A stretch of 35,342 nt of DNA from an uncultured Clostridia bacterium (GCA_944368065.1 CALVWV010000018.1:1-35342), one strand, 5' to 3'; shown: positions 1 to 7,933, numbered from the stretch's first letter. The notes: generated by a model not told the origin, from the letters alone. A program made the numbers and translations.

Positions 1-26
1 GGGTTCGAGTCCCTGAAGGTGCACCA
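1..26 (+). tRNA. tRNA 3' end (partial)
   Basis: The first 26 bases have the form of a tRNA 3' end: part of the T stem (GGG), a TTCGAGT loop, the returning stem CCCTG, a seven-base acceptor strand AAGGTGC, discriminator A and an encoded CCA. The rest of the tRNA lies upstream of the window, so the anticodon cannot be read. A GCACCTT/AAGGTGC acceptor would suit some arginine or leucine tRNAs, which is only a guess. The mobile element is inserted directly after it and leaves the tRNA end intact. Confidence 0.75.
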
Positions 27-28
27 AA
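18..28 (+). repeat. attL core of the integrated element
   Basis: GGTGCACCAAA here is repeated exactly at 9789-9799. The core contains the perfect 8-base palindrome GGTGCACC and overlaps the tRNA CCA end. Just inside it is a second inverted repeat, ACTCGT-C-ACGAGT at 50-62, a possible recombinase-binding arm (inference). Confidence 0.75.
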
Positions 29-108
29 GCAATATAATCCGAATTGTTTACTCGTCACGAGTGAGTGGTTCGGATTTATTGTTTATATTGAAGATTTGCA
101 ATAAAAAA

Positions 109-150
109 CGAGAGCTTGCGGATTTTACTCCGCAAGCTCTCGTGCCGTTT
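109..150. terminator. Strong bidirectional intrinsic terminator
   Basis: A perfect 14-bp stem (109-122 with 129-142) and a 6-base loop are followed by TGCCGTTTTTA on the plus strand and by GTTTTTTAT on the minus strand. It ends the minus-strand relaxase unit. In the circular form of the element it would also sit five bases after the predicted integrase stop at 102-104. Confidence 0.85.
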
Positions 151-208
151 TTATCGGTTTCTAACGGCAAACCGTTTCGTTTCCGCCCTCAATGGCGGTA
201 TCCCTGTG

Positions 209-400
209 TTAATCAATGGGATCATTCTTATTTAATTTTTTATTAAGTTGTAATTTTTGCCTTTCGGCTTTCCATTCGGCAAACTCGCGCTGACCTTCTT
301 CGGTGGCGAAAAATGCCTGAATAGTGGGTAGTAATGCTCTTGCAAGGGAATCGATCTCAAAATCGGGAATCCCTGTGTTGTTCTTGCGCTTTCTCGTAAT
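209..400 (-). CDS. Small hypothetical protein downstream of the relaxase (63 aa, non-ATG start)
   Basis: This frame reads as a soluble helical protein: it contains IPDFEIDSLARALLPTIQAF and EEGQREFAEWKAERQ and ends NKNDPID before TAA. No ATG lies in frame. The best start is ATT at 398-400, preceded by AGGAG (404-408) with a four-base spacer, so either a rare start codon is used or the 5' end is broken. A longer ATG-initiated frame (232-474) overlaps it, but its low-complexity, proline-rich tail is less protein-like. The family is not recognised. Its place between the relaxase and the element end would fit an accessory factor such as a recombination directionality factor, but nothing in the sequence shows that. 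Confidence 0.5.
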   Translation of the reverse strand: MTRKRKNNTGIPDFEIDSLARALLPTIQAFFATEEGQREFAEWKAERQKLQLNKKLNKNDPID

Positions 401-481
401 ATTGCTCCTAAGATTTTATTCGTTGTCAACTTATCTATAAGTCCTCCTTTCCGCATATCGCGGACTGATTTCATTCTGCCA

Positions 482-582
482 TTATCCCCGTAGTGGGCTA
501 ACTATTTCATCAATATCAATCGGCTGCTTAAATTTGCCGTATTATGGTAAGCTCTGCGGGTGGCTCTGCCCTTATGCCAACG
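482..582 (-). pseudogene. Decayed small ORF after the relaxase gene
   Basis: Two protein-like segments lie in adjacent frames on the minus strand. RWHKGRATRRAYHN runs from 582 to about 541 in one frame, then YGKFKQPIDIDEIVSPLRG follows in another to the TAA at 482-484. A one-base shift near 538-543 would join them. There is no start codon. This looks like the end of a gene broken by frameshift or deletion; the family is not recognised. Confidence 0.3.
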
Positions 583-600
583 TCAGCATAAAGTCAAATA

Positions 601-1638
601 CTAATACTTGAAGTTGCCTGTGGATTTTACTCTCGGCTTGGGCGTGGGATGCATAAGCTCGTTGTACGCTTCGGGATTTGTTCTCTCTAATTCTCTGAGC
701 TTGTCAAGAGCTTTCTTGCCCGCCTCGTTGCTGCGCTCGGCTTGGTCGGCGCGTTTAGCTTCCCGTAACGTTTCGGTCATAGCAACGTCAAGCCGCTTGG
801 AAAGATCGGCGTTCTCCTGCTTCAGCTTTGCGTTCTCTACCCGAAGAGAAGTGATGACGGAAGTCTTGCCCACAACGGGGATAGGACAGGTTGCGGCGTC
901 CTTTACTTCGGATAAATCGTCAACCTCTTTTGTGAGCGTTTCCTTCTGTGTGGACAAGCTCTCAACTTCCTTTTCGGTATTACGCTTTTCCGCTTTAACG
1001 TTTGCCAAACCCTGTTCGGCTTCGACACAAGCTACGGTAATTTCGGCGGCTTTTTCTTCCGCCATTTTTACCTTGTATTCAGCCACGTCGAGGTGCTTTG
1101 TCTTGCTTCCTTTTTCTCCGCGCTTCAAACCCCAATGCTTGCCGACTTGCTCGTAAATATCTGTCTGCAATTTCCTTAACGCAACCCTGTCAAAAAGGTG
1201 TTTACAGCAAAGCCTATGTCCCTGATAGATTGGAACCATATTAAGGTGCATGTGTGGTGTCGTTTCGTCCAAGTGGACGACTGCGCCGACAATGTTTTCC
1301 TCGCCGTATCTTTCCGCAAAGAAGCGGTAGCATTCCCGAAAATATTCCTGTATATGTTCGGGACGCATTCCCTTAAACCATTCCGGACTTGCGGTTATAA
1401 CCCAACTGCTTAACAGCACGGAATCCTTTTTAATTCTTGCGCCGACTTCCTTAACTCTTTGCTTGATGTAGGTTAGGTAGGATTGTCCACGCTCAACGAA
1501 GCGGATATTATTGCCCGTGCGAGAATGGTCTATATTCTTGTTAGCGCCGTTGTACTGTTCGTCGCGCTCGTTTTCTTTCTCTACGGGCGGAATACCGTCG
1601 TGTTTTATTTTCTTCTCATTGCAAATTATGTAGCTCAA
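601..1638 (-). CDS. mobV: MobV-family relaxase (Pre/Mob plasmid mobilization protein)
   Basis: A 345-aa relaxase expected to nick oriT and pilot the single strand during mobilization by a helper conjugation system. The family's three-histidine metal motif is present as HLDETTPHMH at residues 122-131, and the N-terminal motif as NIDHSRT at 35-41. Residues about 190-325 form a long charged coiled coil, as in MobM-like proteins. The start is TTG at 1636-1638, preceded by GGAGG seven bases upstream. It is read toward the left attachment site, and its candidate oriT lies about 190 bp upstream. Somewhat shorter than typical plasmid Mob proteins, but the catalytic half is intact. Confidence 0.9.
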   Translation of the reverse strand: MSYIICNEKKIKHDGIPPVEKENERDEQYNGANKNIDHSRTGNNIRFVERGQSYLTYIKQRVKEVGARIKKDSVLLSSWVITASPEWFKGMRPEHIQEYFRECYRFFAERYGEENIVGAVVHLDETTPHMHLNMVPIYQGHRLCCKHLFDRVALRKLQTDIYEQVGKHWGLKRGEKGSKTKHLDVAEYKVKMAEEKAAEITVACVEAEQGLANVKAEKRNTEKEVESLSTQKETLTKEVDDLSEVKDAATCPIPVVGKTSVITSLRVENAKLKQENADLSKRLDVAMTETLREAKRADQAERSNEAGKKALDKLRELERTNPEAYNELMHPTPKPRVKSTGNFKY

Positions 1639-1685
1639 ATTATTTCCTCCAAAATTTTGTTTTTGTTCAGTGGATAAAAGTTCTC

Positions 1686-1794
1686 ACACGGCGCAAGGGT
1701 AACGCCGTGTTCGGTCACCGCTCGCGCGAGCATATGCGCTCGCTCACCTCGTGGGAACGCGACAGCGCACTGTGCTGTCGCGAGAACTTCCCAC
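1686..1794. repeat. Cluster of hairpins upstream of mobV
   Basis: Three consecutive inverted repeats lie between the relaxase start and the oriT palindrome: ACACGGCG/CGCCGTGT at 1686-1710, GCGAGC/GCTCGC at 1726-1743, and CGCGACAGC/GCTGTCGCG at 1758-1782 flanked by an outer GTGGGAA/TTCCCAC arm at 1751-1757 and 1788-1794. Such density suggests a structured transfer or single-strand conversion region. The overlapping open frame 1715-1936 on the minus strand is probably a by-product. Confidence 0.55.
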
Positions 1795-1826
1795 TCGCCC
1801 TCGGCAGAGCGCACACCTTGCTTTCA

Positions 1827-1846
1827 AGGTATAGTGCGCTATACCT
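1827..1846 (+). other. oriT: Candidate oriT (MobV/pMV158-type palindrome)
   Basis: The sequence AGGTATAGTGCGCTATACCT is an 8-bp inverted repeat around TGCG. It resembles the pMV158 oriT core, whose TATAGTGTG-TTATA palindrome is nicked by MobM after TAGTGTG. By analogy the nick would fall between 1838 and 1839 (TAGTGCG/CTA) on the plus strand. Position upstream of a MobV relaxase supports the call. Strand choice is less certain because the stem is palindromic. Confidence 0.65.
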
Positions 1847-2367
1847 CGTCGCGCAAAACTGCGCTCCGAGGTTATAGGATAAATCCCATAACCAATATCG
1901 CTTCGTTTGCGCTCCTCTTCCCAAAAAATCTTGCAAGCAATCTTTTTCGGGATACCCTGTTGTTTGGTTAGATCCTGCCGGCAGCCATTTCCACTTAATT
2001 TTGCTTTCCGTTAAAGTCTTATTTGCTTTCCGTTTGTTTGCCGTTTAAGGCGGTCTGATTGTCATAAACTTTTACCTCCGATTGCATATTTTTTATATCT
2101 TATCCACGCAGAAAAGGGTGGAACAGATACTGAAAAAAAGACGACAAAAAAGCCGCTGATACTCGTAACGTAATCACCGACTTTAACCGTGTTTAGCAAC
2201 TTTTCATTGCTCTATGTTGGTTAGACATTCTATATGGTTGTATGAAAAAACTTAGTTCATATTTAAACTCAGATTACATAAAAAACTGTACAACAAAATA
2301 AACCCTCAACATTATCCGACTTTTGCATCCTCACAGGAATCTCGGATAACTCCGGCTTACTTTGAAT

Positions 2368-2392
2368 ATTGTTGTAAAAATTGTACAACAAT
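2368..2392. repeat. Inverted repeat ATTGTTGTA-7-TACAACAAT
   Basis: A perfect 9-bp inverted repeat with a 7-base A/T-rich spacer. Its right arm repeats a sequence found about 95 bp upstream (TGTACAACAA at 2287-2296). The form suits a dimeric repressor site; a hairpin role is also possible. Confidence 0.4.
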
Positions 2393-2398
2393 AAAAGC

Positions 2399-2531
2399 CT
2401 ATCTCCGCTCACGAATTTTGCGTATAACTAAAAAATCTACGCTCTTATCGTAAGCTAAGGCACGGGCGACCATATCGCCCAAAATCTTCTGCATCATACA
2501 GACTAATTACGTTATCATCTGCCGCAGAACT
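2399..2531 (-). pseudogene. Frameshifted small protein remnant
   Basis: Minus-strand segments in two frames join into a plausible protein: ADDNVISLYDAE (2531 to about 2487) and then ILGDMVARALAYDKSVDF through to a TAG at 2399-2401. Removing one G near 2485 would fuse them. No ribosome site or start codon is evident, so this is most likely a degraded gene of the element. Family not recognised. Confidence 0.35.
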
Positions 2532-2646
2532 CTACTACCTCAAAAGGGTACAATGCCACTCATTACAATATCATGGCACACTATGCATTTTATCACAATA
2601 AAAATAAGAAGTCAATAGAAAATTAAACATTTGTTTGCTAAATTTT

Positions 2647-2676
2647 AGGGAGTTTTGTAGAATGACAAAACTCCCT
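2647..2676. terminator. Hairpin downstream of the ABC permease
   Basis: A perfect 12-bp stem AGGGAGTTTTGT/ACAAAACTCCCT with a six-base loop, 16 bases past the permease stop. The trailing U tract on the minus strand is weak, but the arms are A/T-rich at their inner ends. Probable terminator or mRNA-stabilising hairpin of the cargo operon. Confidence 0.6.
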
Positions 2677-2691
2677 ATTTGCGATATATTT

Positions 2692-5034
2692 CTATTCACC
2701 GACAAGCAAATTACGCGGTGCAATCTTTTTGACTTTGAGAGAGAGCAGACAGGCAAAAGCAAATGCGAACAAAATCAGTCCGATACCTGCTATGACGCTG
2801 AATAGTACAGGCGGTGCAAACGTACACTTAACTATCCCCATAGAGCTTAAAAACAGCGACATAAGCGGGTTTATAATCAGGCAACTTATTATCAGTCCGA
2901 TTACGGTAGAAAGAATAATCGCAGGCATAAACGAAAGCGCAGTTTGTAAAACAAGTTGCTTTGTGGTAAAACCGAGCGATTTCATAACACCGTAATCGCG
3001 CATCTTGTTGTTGAGCATAGTTCGAACAAGTAGATATAACACAAAACAAATTATTATTACCGATAGCACAAGTATGGCAACAACTATAATCGTCATAAGA
3101 TTAACATAAACGCTACCTGCACTTTCAACCGTTGCTAAAACATTTATAACTGCGTTTATATTGCCAGGGAACAAATCTTTCATTTCTTCGTTGAAAGCGT
3201 CAATGTCGGTATCTTGCGAAAGATTGATATAATAAGTTGCGTTTTGAAGCGTGCCTAACCGTTCATAGCCTTGCCTTGTCAAAAGGCAATCCCTGCCGAG
3301 ATTATTTGTAATTTGAGTAAATCCGCTTATAAGATATTTTTCGGTTTTACCGTTCACCGTAATTTCGATTTCATTGCCTACCTTTAAGCCATTTTCTCTT
3401 GCGTACTTTGCGGCAACGGCGATTTCGTTATCGTATTTGGGAAATCTGCCTTGAAACACTACGGACTGATTGTTTACGTTTTCAAAATCGTCCGAAAGAG
3501 TTGCCATAAGCTCTGCGCCGCCTACGTGCGATAAGTTCAATGAATTGTAAAGGTAAACTTTTTCTACACGTTTGTCGTTATTTAACTTTTCTATAAAATC
3601 GTCTTCGACTTCGCATTGTACATTGATTGCGCTATCTGCCGTTTCGCCTACGATTAAATTCAAAAAGGGCGACATATCGGCGATGACATTTTCCGTCATC
3701 AGCCCCGAAAACACAACGATAAGCGACAGCACAAGCATTGTAATACAAACCGTTATATTATGCTTAACACCCGAAAGCGTAGTTTTGAGAGCAAGAGCAA
3801 GATTTAAGGGCGCTTTCGTCTTTTCGAGCGGAATGCGGTTTTTCTTGAAATTGTGCGTTTGTATCCCCGAGCGCAGGGCGAGTATAGGCTCTATCTTTTT
3901 AATTTTGCGAGCGGCAAGATATACGGCAAGTGCAACAGTTCCGCCCAAAACCAAAAGAGAAATCAGTATCGGCAACGGCAAAAAATGAATTGCATAAGGT
4001 ATTCCCGTCTGCGCTATCATCATTGCGTTTACCGCAGGGAATAGACAATAAGATAACCCTGCACCGACAATCGCCGTAATTAAAGTCAACCCTAAAAATT
4101 GTAATAAAAGCGAACAGATGAGTTGTTTTGACGTATAACCAACGGCTTTCAGCGCGCCGAGATTTTTCATATTGACTTGAATGTAATTGATAATGTTCGA
4201 TACCAATACCACGACGGCAATCAGTAAAACAAAGAACGCCATAGCCGCCATTACTGCCGAACAGATACCCTGTGAAATATAGCGCGACTGAGATACTATA
4301 TCGTAACAGTTGCTTGCCATACGGGTATTCGGGAAGCGTTCGGAAACGATTGCTTTCAGCGACGATTCATAATTGAGATTAGCCGATTTATCGTGCAAAC
4401 GTATCGAACAAAGAGCGGTTTCGGGCGCAAGCCCGCTTGCTTCAAGTTCGGCATATTTATCTGCCGTAAGTATGATTTGAGTTAAGGCGCAGTTATGAGA
4501 GCCTAACATTACGCTATTGAAAAAGCCGCAAATCGTGTAGGTTACGGGATGGCTGCCAATTGATACCTCTATTGTTTTACCTATCGTATAATCATTCGAT
4601 TTATATAGCATAGGTAAATATATACCGCTTGTCAGGTCGCTGTCTTCGACGATTTCGGATCTACCTATTGTGCGTGTGATAGCCGTTTGCCTATCCATAA
4701 AAACAAACTCACTATTCATCATTCCGCCGTTATAGGGAAATGTGCCGACCATGTGCATACTTTTATCCAAACGATACTCTTTAACTTTTGTGTCGTTTGC
4801 AAGCATCTGCGCTAAAAATTCTTTTACGCTACCGTCGCTGTCGTCAACGGCAAGCGTAACGTGTTCGGCGTTGAGTTTGTCGTGGTATCTGTCAAAGTTA
4901 GCGCGGTAATCCATAGATAGCATAAGCCAGAGATTGAACAGTAACGACGCAAGCAATATAAGCACGACAATAGCGACGGTCTGTCCTTTAGCTTTCCGCA
5001 TATTAGAGCGGGCAATCAAAAATAACTTTTTCAT
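2692..5034 (-). CDS. ABC transporter permease with two FtsX-type domains
   Basis: A 780-aa membrane protein. An N-terminal segment at about residues 18-40 is followed by a MacB-like extracytoplasmic domain to about 255, three helices at about 258-375 (first FtsX domain), another helix at about 420-440, a second extracytoplasmic region, and three final helices at about 665-770. That gives eight helices in a duplicated 1+3 arrangement. This fits MacB/LolC-type permeases that move peptides, antibiotics or lipoproteins rather than the ten-helix BceB type. It starts one base after the ATPase stop, so the two are translationally coupled. With the kinase and regulator upstream it is probably an inducible exporter; the substrate cannot be told. 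Confidence 0.85.
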   Translation of the reverse strand: MKKLFLIARSNMRKAKGQTVAIVVLILLASLLFNLWLMLSMDYRANFDRYHDKLNAEHVTLAVDDSDGSVKEFLAQMLANDTKVKEYRLDKSMHMVGTFPYNGGMMNSEFVFMDRQTAITRTIGRSEIVEDSDLTSGIYLPMLYKSNDYTIGKTIEVSIGSHPVTYTICGFFNSVMLGSHNCALTQIILTADKYAELEASGLAPETALCSIRLHDKSANLNYESSLKAIVSERFPNTRMASNCYDIVSQSRYISQGICSAVMAAMAFFVLLIAVVVLVSNIINYIQVNMKNLGALKAVGYTSKQLICSLLLQFLGLTLITAIVGAGLSYCLFPAVNAMMIAQTGIPYAIHFLPLPILISLLVLGGTVALAVYLAARKIKKIEPILALRSGIQTHNFKKNRIPLEKTKAPLNLALALKTTLSGVKHNITVCITMLVLSLIVVFSGLMTENVIADMSPFLNLIVGETADSAINVQCEVEDDFIEKLNNDKRVEKVYLYNSLNLSHVGGAELMATLSDDFENVNNQSVVFQGRFPKYDNEIAVAAKYARENGLKVGNEIEITVNGKTEKYLISGFTQITNNLGRDCLLTRQGYERLGTLQNATYYINLSQDTDIDAFNEEMKDLFPGNINAVINVLATVESAGSVYVNLMTIIVVAILVLSVIIICFVLYLLVRTMLNNKMRDYGVMKSLGFTTKQLVLQTALSFMPAIILSTVIGLIISCLIINPLMSLFLSSMGIVKCTFAPPVLFSVIAGIGLILFAFAFACLLSLKVKKIAPRNLLVGE

Positions 5035-5035
5035 T

Positions 5036-5794
5036 TTACCACCCCATATCTTTAAGGAATGCGGAAAGTTTTTCGTGCCTTGCGGTATCGCCGTGCGTGT
5101 ATTTGCCCAAATCGCACTCGCCTAAAATAACGCCGTCTTTTAAGTATAAAATACGGTTGCCGCGACGAGCAGAGCGAATATCGTGCGTTACCATAACTAC
5201 GCTTTGCCCCTGCTCGTTGAATTTAGTAAGCATATCGAGAACGTCAAGCCCCGTTTGAGAATTGAGCGCACCCGTAGGCTCATCGGCAAAAAGTATATCG
5301 GGATTATTTATCAGTGCGCGGACTATACCTACGCGCTGTGCTTCGCCGCCGGATATTTGCGTGGGGAACTTTTTTTGAGTATCTTCCGAAATATCGACAG
5401 CCGCAAATAATTCTTTTGCCTTTGCAACGAGCGCTTTTTTGTCCTTGTTTACAAGTAATCCTGCGGAAAGTACGTTATCCATAACCGACATTCCGTCAAT
5501 AAGATATATTTGTTGGAATACAAATCCGCAATGGTCGCGACGGAATACGGCAAGTCCGTCTTGCGATAAATCGGTAATAACTTTGTCGCCGAAAGTAATT
5601 TTACCGAGCGACGGCGTGTCCATACCCGATAGGGCGTACAAAAGCGTAGATTTCCCCGCGCCGCTTGCGCCCATTATAACGGTAAAGTCGCCTTGATACA
5701 GTTCCAAATCGATGTTTTTGAGAACGTGTTGTTGACTTCCGCCGTTAGAGAAAGTCTTGCTAAGGTTTTCTGTTTTCAATAAAATTTGTTCCAT
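5036..5794 (-). CDS. ABC transporter ATP-binding protein (MacB/LolD-like)
   Basis: A 252-aa ATPase that would power the adjacent FtsX-type permease. Visible motifs are Walker A GASGAGKST (about residues 42-50), the Q-loop region FVFQQIYLI, signature SGGEAQR, Walker B ILFADEPTGAL with catalytic E, and the H-loop VMVTHD. The start ATG has AGGAG at 5805-5809 about ten bases upstream. Length and motif order are typical of the MacB/LolD/Bce group. A direct-repeat operator and promoter lie immediately upstream, between it and the kinase gene. Confidence 0.93.
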   Translation of the reverse strand: MEQILLKTENLSKTFSNGGSQQHVLKNIDLELYQGDFTVIMGASGAGKSTLLYALSGMDTPSLGKITFGDKVITDLSQDGLAVFRRDHCGFVFQQIYLIDGMSVMDNVLSAGLLVNKDKKALVAKAKELFAAVDISEDTQKKFPTQISGGEAQRVGIVRALINNPDILFADEPTGALNSQTGLDVLDMLTKFNEQGQSVVMVTHDIRSARRGNRILYLKDGVILGECDLGKYTHGDTARHEKLSAFLKDMGW

Positions 5795-5818
5795 ATAAAA
5801 TCTCCTTTTAACACGTTC

Positions 5819-5875
5819 ATTTTAGCTTTTATAATTCTTAAATGTCTTTAACGATTTCTTAAATATTTCTTAAAT
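5819..5875 (-). promoter_or_regulatory. Promoter and direct-repeat operator of the ABC genes
   Basis: On the plus strand TTCTTAAAT occurs at 5835, 5856 and 5867, with a degenerate member GTCTTTAAC at 5844, giving four half-sites spaced about 9-12 bp. A TAAAAT -10 element on the minus strand lies at 5819-5824. Tandem half-sites about 11 bp apart are the usual OmpR-family binding pattern. The same pair (a TCTTTAA site, then CTTAAAT 12 bp further) occurs at the regulator's own promoter. The last half-site overlaps the kinase stop codon. Confidence 0.7.
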
Positions 5876-7135
5876 CTTACCGCCTAAAGGCACGGAAACG
5901 GTTACTTTCAGTCCGTGTACTCCGTTTTCGATAATCAATTCGCCGTGCATTTCTTTCATAAAATAATCGGATATATAAAGTCCCAAGCCTGCGCCTTCCG
6001 TATTTTTGGCATTGCTTCCGCGCTTAAATTTTTCTTTGAGTACGGGTAGTTCTTCCGCTTCCACGCCGCCGCCGAAGTCTTCGATGGTTATATCGATATG
6101 CTTGTCTGTTCTATGCAAGGAAACAGTAATTTCGGTATTTGCGTATTTGTAAGAATTTGCGAATATATTATCGAACACCTGTTGCAACCTGAGTGCGTCG
6201 GCGAATACCAAGCAATCGGGCATATCGGGAATGATGGAACGGCGAAGATAATCAGCGTTTTCGAGCATGGTTTTCACTTGCTTGCTCTCTATGTTGGTAG
6301 GCGTTACGGTAAGTTGTTGCAATTCTTCGAGCGTTGCCGTAAACAGATTTGTAACAAGTTTATTTATTTGATCGGCTTTGCCCATGATTTGAGTATAGTT
6401 TGCTTTGTCTTTTTCGGTTGTCGCAACCGCAAGCCCGACTTCGGAAACTGCTTTAATACTTGCAACCGGCGTTTTAATATCGTGAGATAGTTTTGCAACA
6501 AGTTCCTTTTTACTCTGTTGTGCTTGCGCTTCGGCAAGACGGGCTTTTTTTAGTTCCGAACGCATAATGTCAAAACTTTCGGTAAACGCACCGAAAAGAT
6601 TATGTCTATCCATTGCAAGCGGCATATCGAGATTGCCGCCGGCAACTCGTTCGGCAAAGCCTTTTAATTTGCGGAACGGTCTGATAACGGATAAGTATAA
6701 ATAAACAGTGTACCCTATACAAATAAAAATTTGAATAACGATAGCAACCGACAATACGATAACAGCCGTTTGCTTTTGATATTGTAAAGTTTGCGTTCCG
6801 TCGTTGTAGATAATGATTTTCCCAACTTGCGTTTTGTCGATAGTAATATCGAGTATTGTATCTCGGTGTGTGATTGCTACATTTATACTTTCGGATAACC
6901 CCGATTGCGTCTTATAAAGAAGATTGCCGCTATTATCCAAAACAACGTAGTTGAGAGCGGTAGTATTTCTATGTTCTTCCATATTATTAAAATCGTCGGT
7001 TACGGTCTGTACGATTTCATTAACAGCAACGGCGTCTTGCGATAAATCGGGTGTCTGAACAGCGAATATAATAAGAGCGATTATTTCGGCAATAAGTAGG
7101 AGAATAGTTCCGAATAGAAAAATTTTACTTTTCAT
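5870..7135 (-). CDS. Sensor histidine kinase
   Basis: A 421-aa membrane kinase, partner of the overlapping response regulator. Helix 1 (about 5-27) and helix 2 (about 123-147) flank an extracellular domain of about 95 residues, so it has a real sensor domain, unlike the loop-less BceS kinases. HAMP follows, then the HisKA motif KLSHDIKTPVASIK with phospho-accepting H218. The ATPase domain has an N box (NIFANSYKYAN), EDFGGG and GAGLGLYI. Its start overlaps the regulator's stop by four bases. Likely senses the compound exported by the neighbouring ABC system (inference). Confidence 0.92.
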   Translation of the reverse strand: MKSKIFLFGTILLLIAEIIALIIFAVQTPDLSQDAVAVNEIVQTVTDDFNNMEEHRNTTALNYVVLDNSGNLLYKTQSGLSESINVAITHRDTILDITIDKTQVGKIIIYNDGTQTLQYQKQTAVIVLSVAIVIQIFICIGYTVYLYLSVIRPFRKLKGFAERVAGGNLDMPLAMDRHNLFGAFTESFDIMRSELKKARLAEAQAQQSKKELVAKLSHDIKTPVASIKAVSEVGLAVATTEKDKANYTQIMGKADQINKLVTNLFTATLEELQQLTVTPTNIESKQVKTMLENADYLRRSIIPDMPDCLVFADALRLQQVFDNIFANSYKYANTEITVSLHRTDKHIDITIEDFGGGVEAEELPVLKEKFKRGSNAKNTEGAGLGLYISDYFMKEMHGELIIENGVHGLKVTVSVPLGGKI

Positions 7136-7812
7136 TGATTTTCTCCTGTAAACTTATATCCGTCGCCCCAAACGGTAACGATATATTTCGGCTCATTGGG
7201 GTTTTGCTCTATTGCTTCGCGCAATCTTCTAATATGAACGTTGAGCGTTCCGTCGCCCGTAAATTTATCTTCCCAAACTTTCTCAAACAGTTCCCGCTTC
7301 GATATGACTTTGCCTTTATTTTCAATCAAATACAATAAAAGTCTGAATTCAAGAGCGGTCAGTTTTGTGGGAACGCCGTTTACGCAAACTTCTTTCGATT
7401 GAGTATTCACGGTTAAATATCCATCTGAATAATTAGTTTGAACGGCTTGTCCGAAACGCTTTAATACCGCTTTTACCTTTGCAAGCAATACGCCGAGCGA
7501 ATACGGTTTTTGAATATAATCGTCGCCGCCGATATTGAGCGCAACTATTTTGTCGTCGTCGCTGCCCCTCGCGGAAATAAAAAGAATGGGAATGTTCGTA
7601 GTTTCCCGTAATTCTTTGCATAAATCAAAGCCGTTACCGTCGCCCAAGTTTATATCGAGCAAGATAAGTTCCGTTGAATTGTTCTGAAAAAATCTACGGC
7701 AATCTTCCGCAGAATAGCGGGCGGCGGCTGTTACGCCGAAAAGATTAAAATATTCTGCCGTGCTATCGGCAAGCACTTTTTCGTCATCAATAATTAAACA
7801 ATTATATTTCAT
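7132..7812 (-). CDS. OmpR/PhoB-family response regulator
   Basis: A 226-aa regulator. Its receiver domain (1-120) has the acidic pair DD at 9-10, phospho-acceptor D53 (LLDINLGDG), a conserved Ser in ISARG and K in IQKPYS. The C-terminal winged helix (about 130-224) has the family features ALEFRLLLYL, RELFEKVWED and VHIRRLREAI. It is the first gene of the four-gene cargo operon. Matching direct repeats at its own promoter and at the ABC promoter suggest it controls both. Confidence 0.94.
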   Translation of the reverse strand: MKYNCLIIDDEKVLADSTAEYFNLFGVTAAARYSAEDCRRFFQNNSTELILLDINLGDGNGFDLCKELRETTNIPILFISARGSDDDKIVALNIGGDDYIQKPYSLGVLLAKVKAVLKRFGQAVQTNYSDGYLTVNTQSKEVCVNGVPTKLTALEFRLLLYLIENKGKVISKRELFEKVWEDKFTGDGTLNVHIRRLREAIEQNPNEPKYIVTVWGDGYKFTGENQ

Positions 7813-7829
7813 AGTTTATCTCCATACTA

Positions 7830-7874
7830 ATTATACCATTTTTCAAGGCAGAAATCTTTAAAAATTCCTTAAAT
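7830..7874 (-). promoter_or_regulatory. Promoter and operator of the response regulator operon
   Basis: A TATAAT -10 element lies on the minus strand at 7830-7835 with no good -35 hexamer, as expected for an activated promoter. Where the -35 would be, the plus strand has ATCTTTAAA (7854) and TCCTTAAAT (7866), 12 bp apart. This is the same pair, at nearly the same distance from the -10, as upstream of the ABC genes. Supports positive autoregulation. Confidence 0.65.
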
Positions 7875-7904
7875 TTTTTTCTCAACGAAAATGTTTGTTT
7901 GACA

Positions 7905-7933
7905 TTGACTTTAATGTGAATTTATGTTATAAT
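7905..7933 (+). promoter_or_regulatory. Sigma-A promoter of the XRE-integrase operon
   Basis: TTGACT (7905-7910), a 17-base spacer and TATAAT (7928-7933) with an extended -10 TG. Transcription would start near 7940. That argues against an ATG at 7945 and favours the one at 7963. The promoter diverges from the cargo operon. Confidence 0.85.

Larger units (their letters stand above)
1847..2646. other. Largely non-coding stretch with decayed fragments
   Basis: About 800 bp with no convincing intact gene. It holds a possible 22-codon minus-strand ORF (2019-2087, starting MQSEVKVYDNQTALNGK) with no clear ribosome site, two near-repeats of ACGGAAAGCAAA around 2000-2036, an inverted repeat TTATCCGA/TCGGATAA (2312-2319, 2342-2349), two copies of TGTACAACAA (2287, 2383), and the pseudogene fragment and inverted repeat listed separately. 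Confidence 0.5.

Noticed and set aside
232-474. 80-aa minus-strand ORF near the left end
   Set aside because: Its C-terminal half overlaps a more protein-like frame (209-400), and its own tail is low in protein character.
1715-1936. 73-aa minus-strand ORF upstream of mobV
   Set aside because: It runs through a series of palindromes including the oriT-like site and has no ribosome site; probably a by-product.
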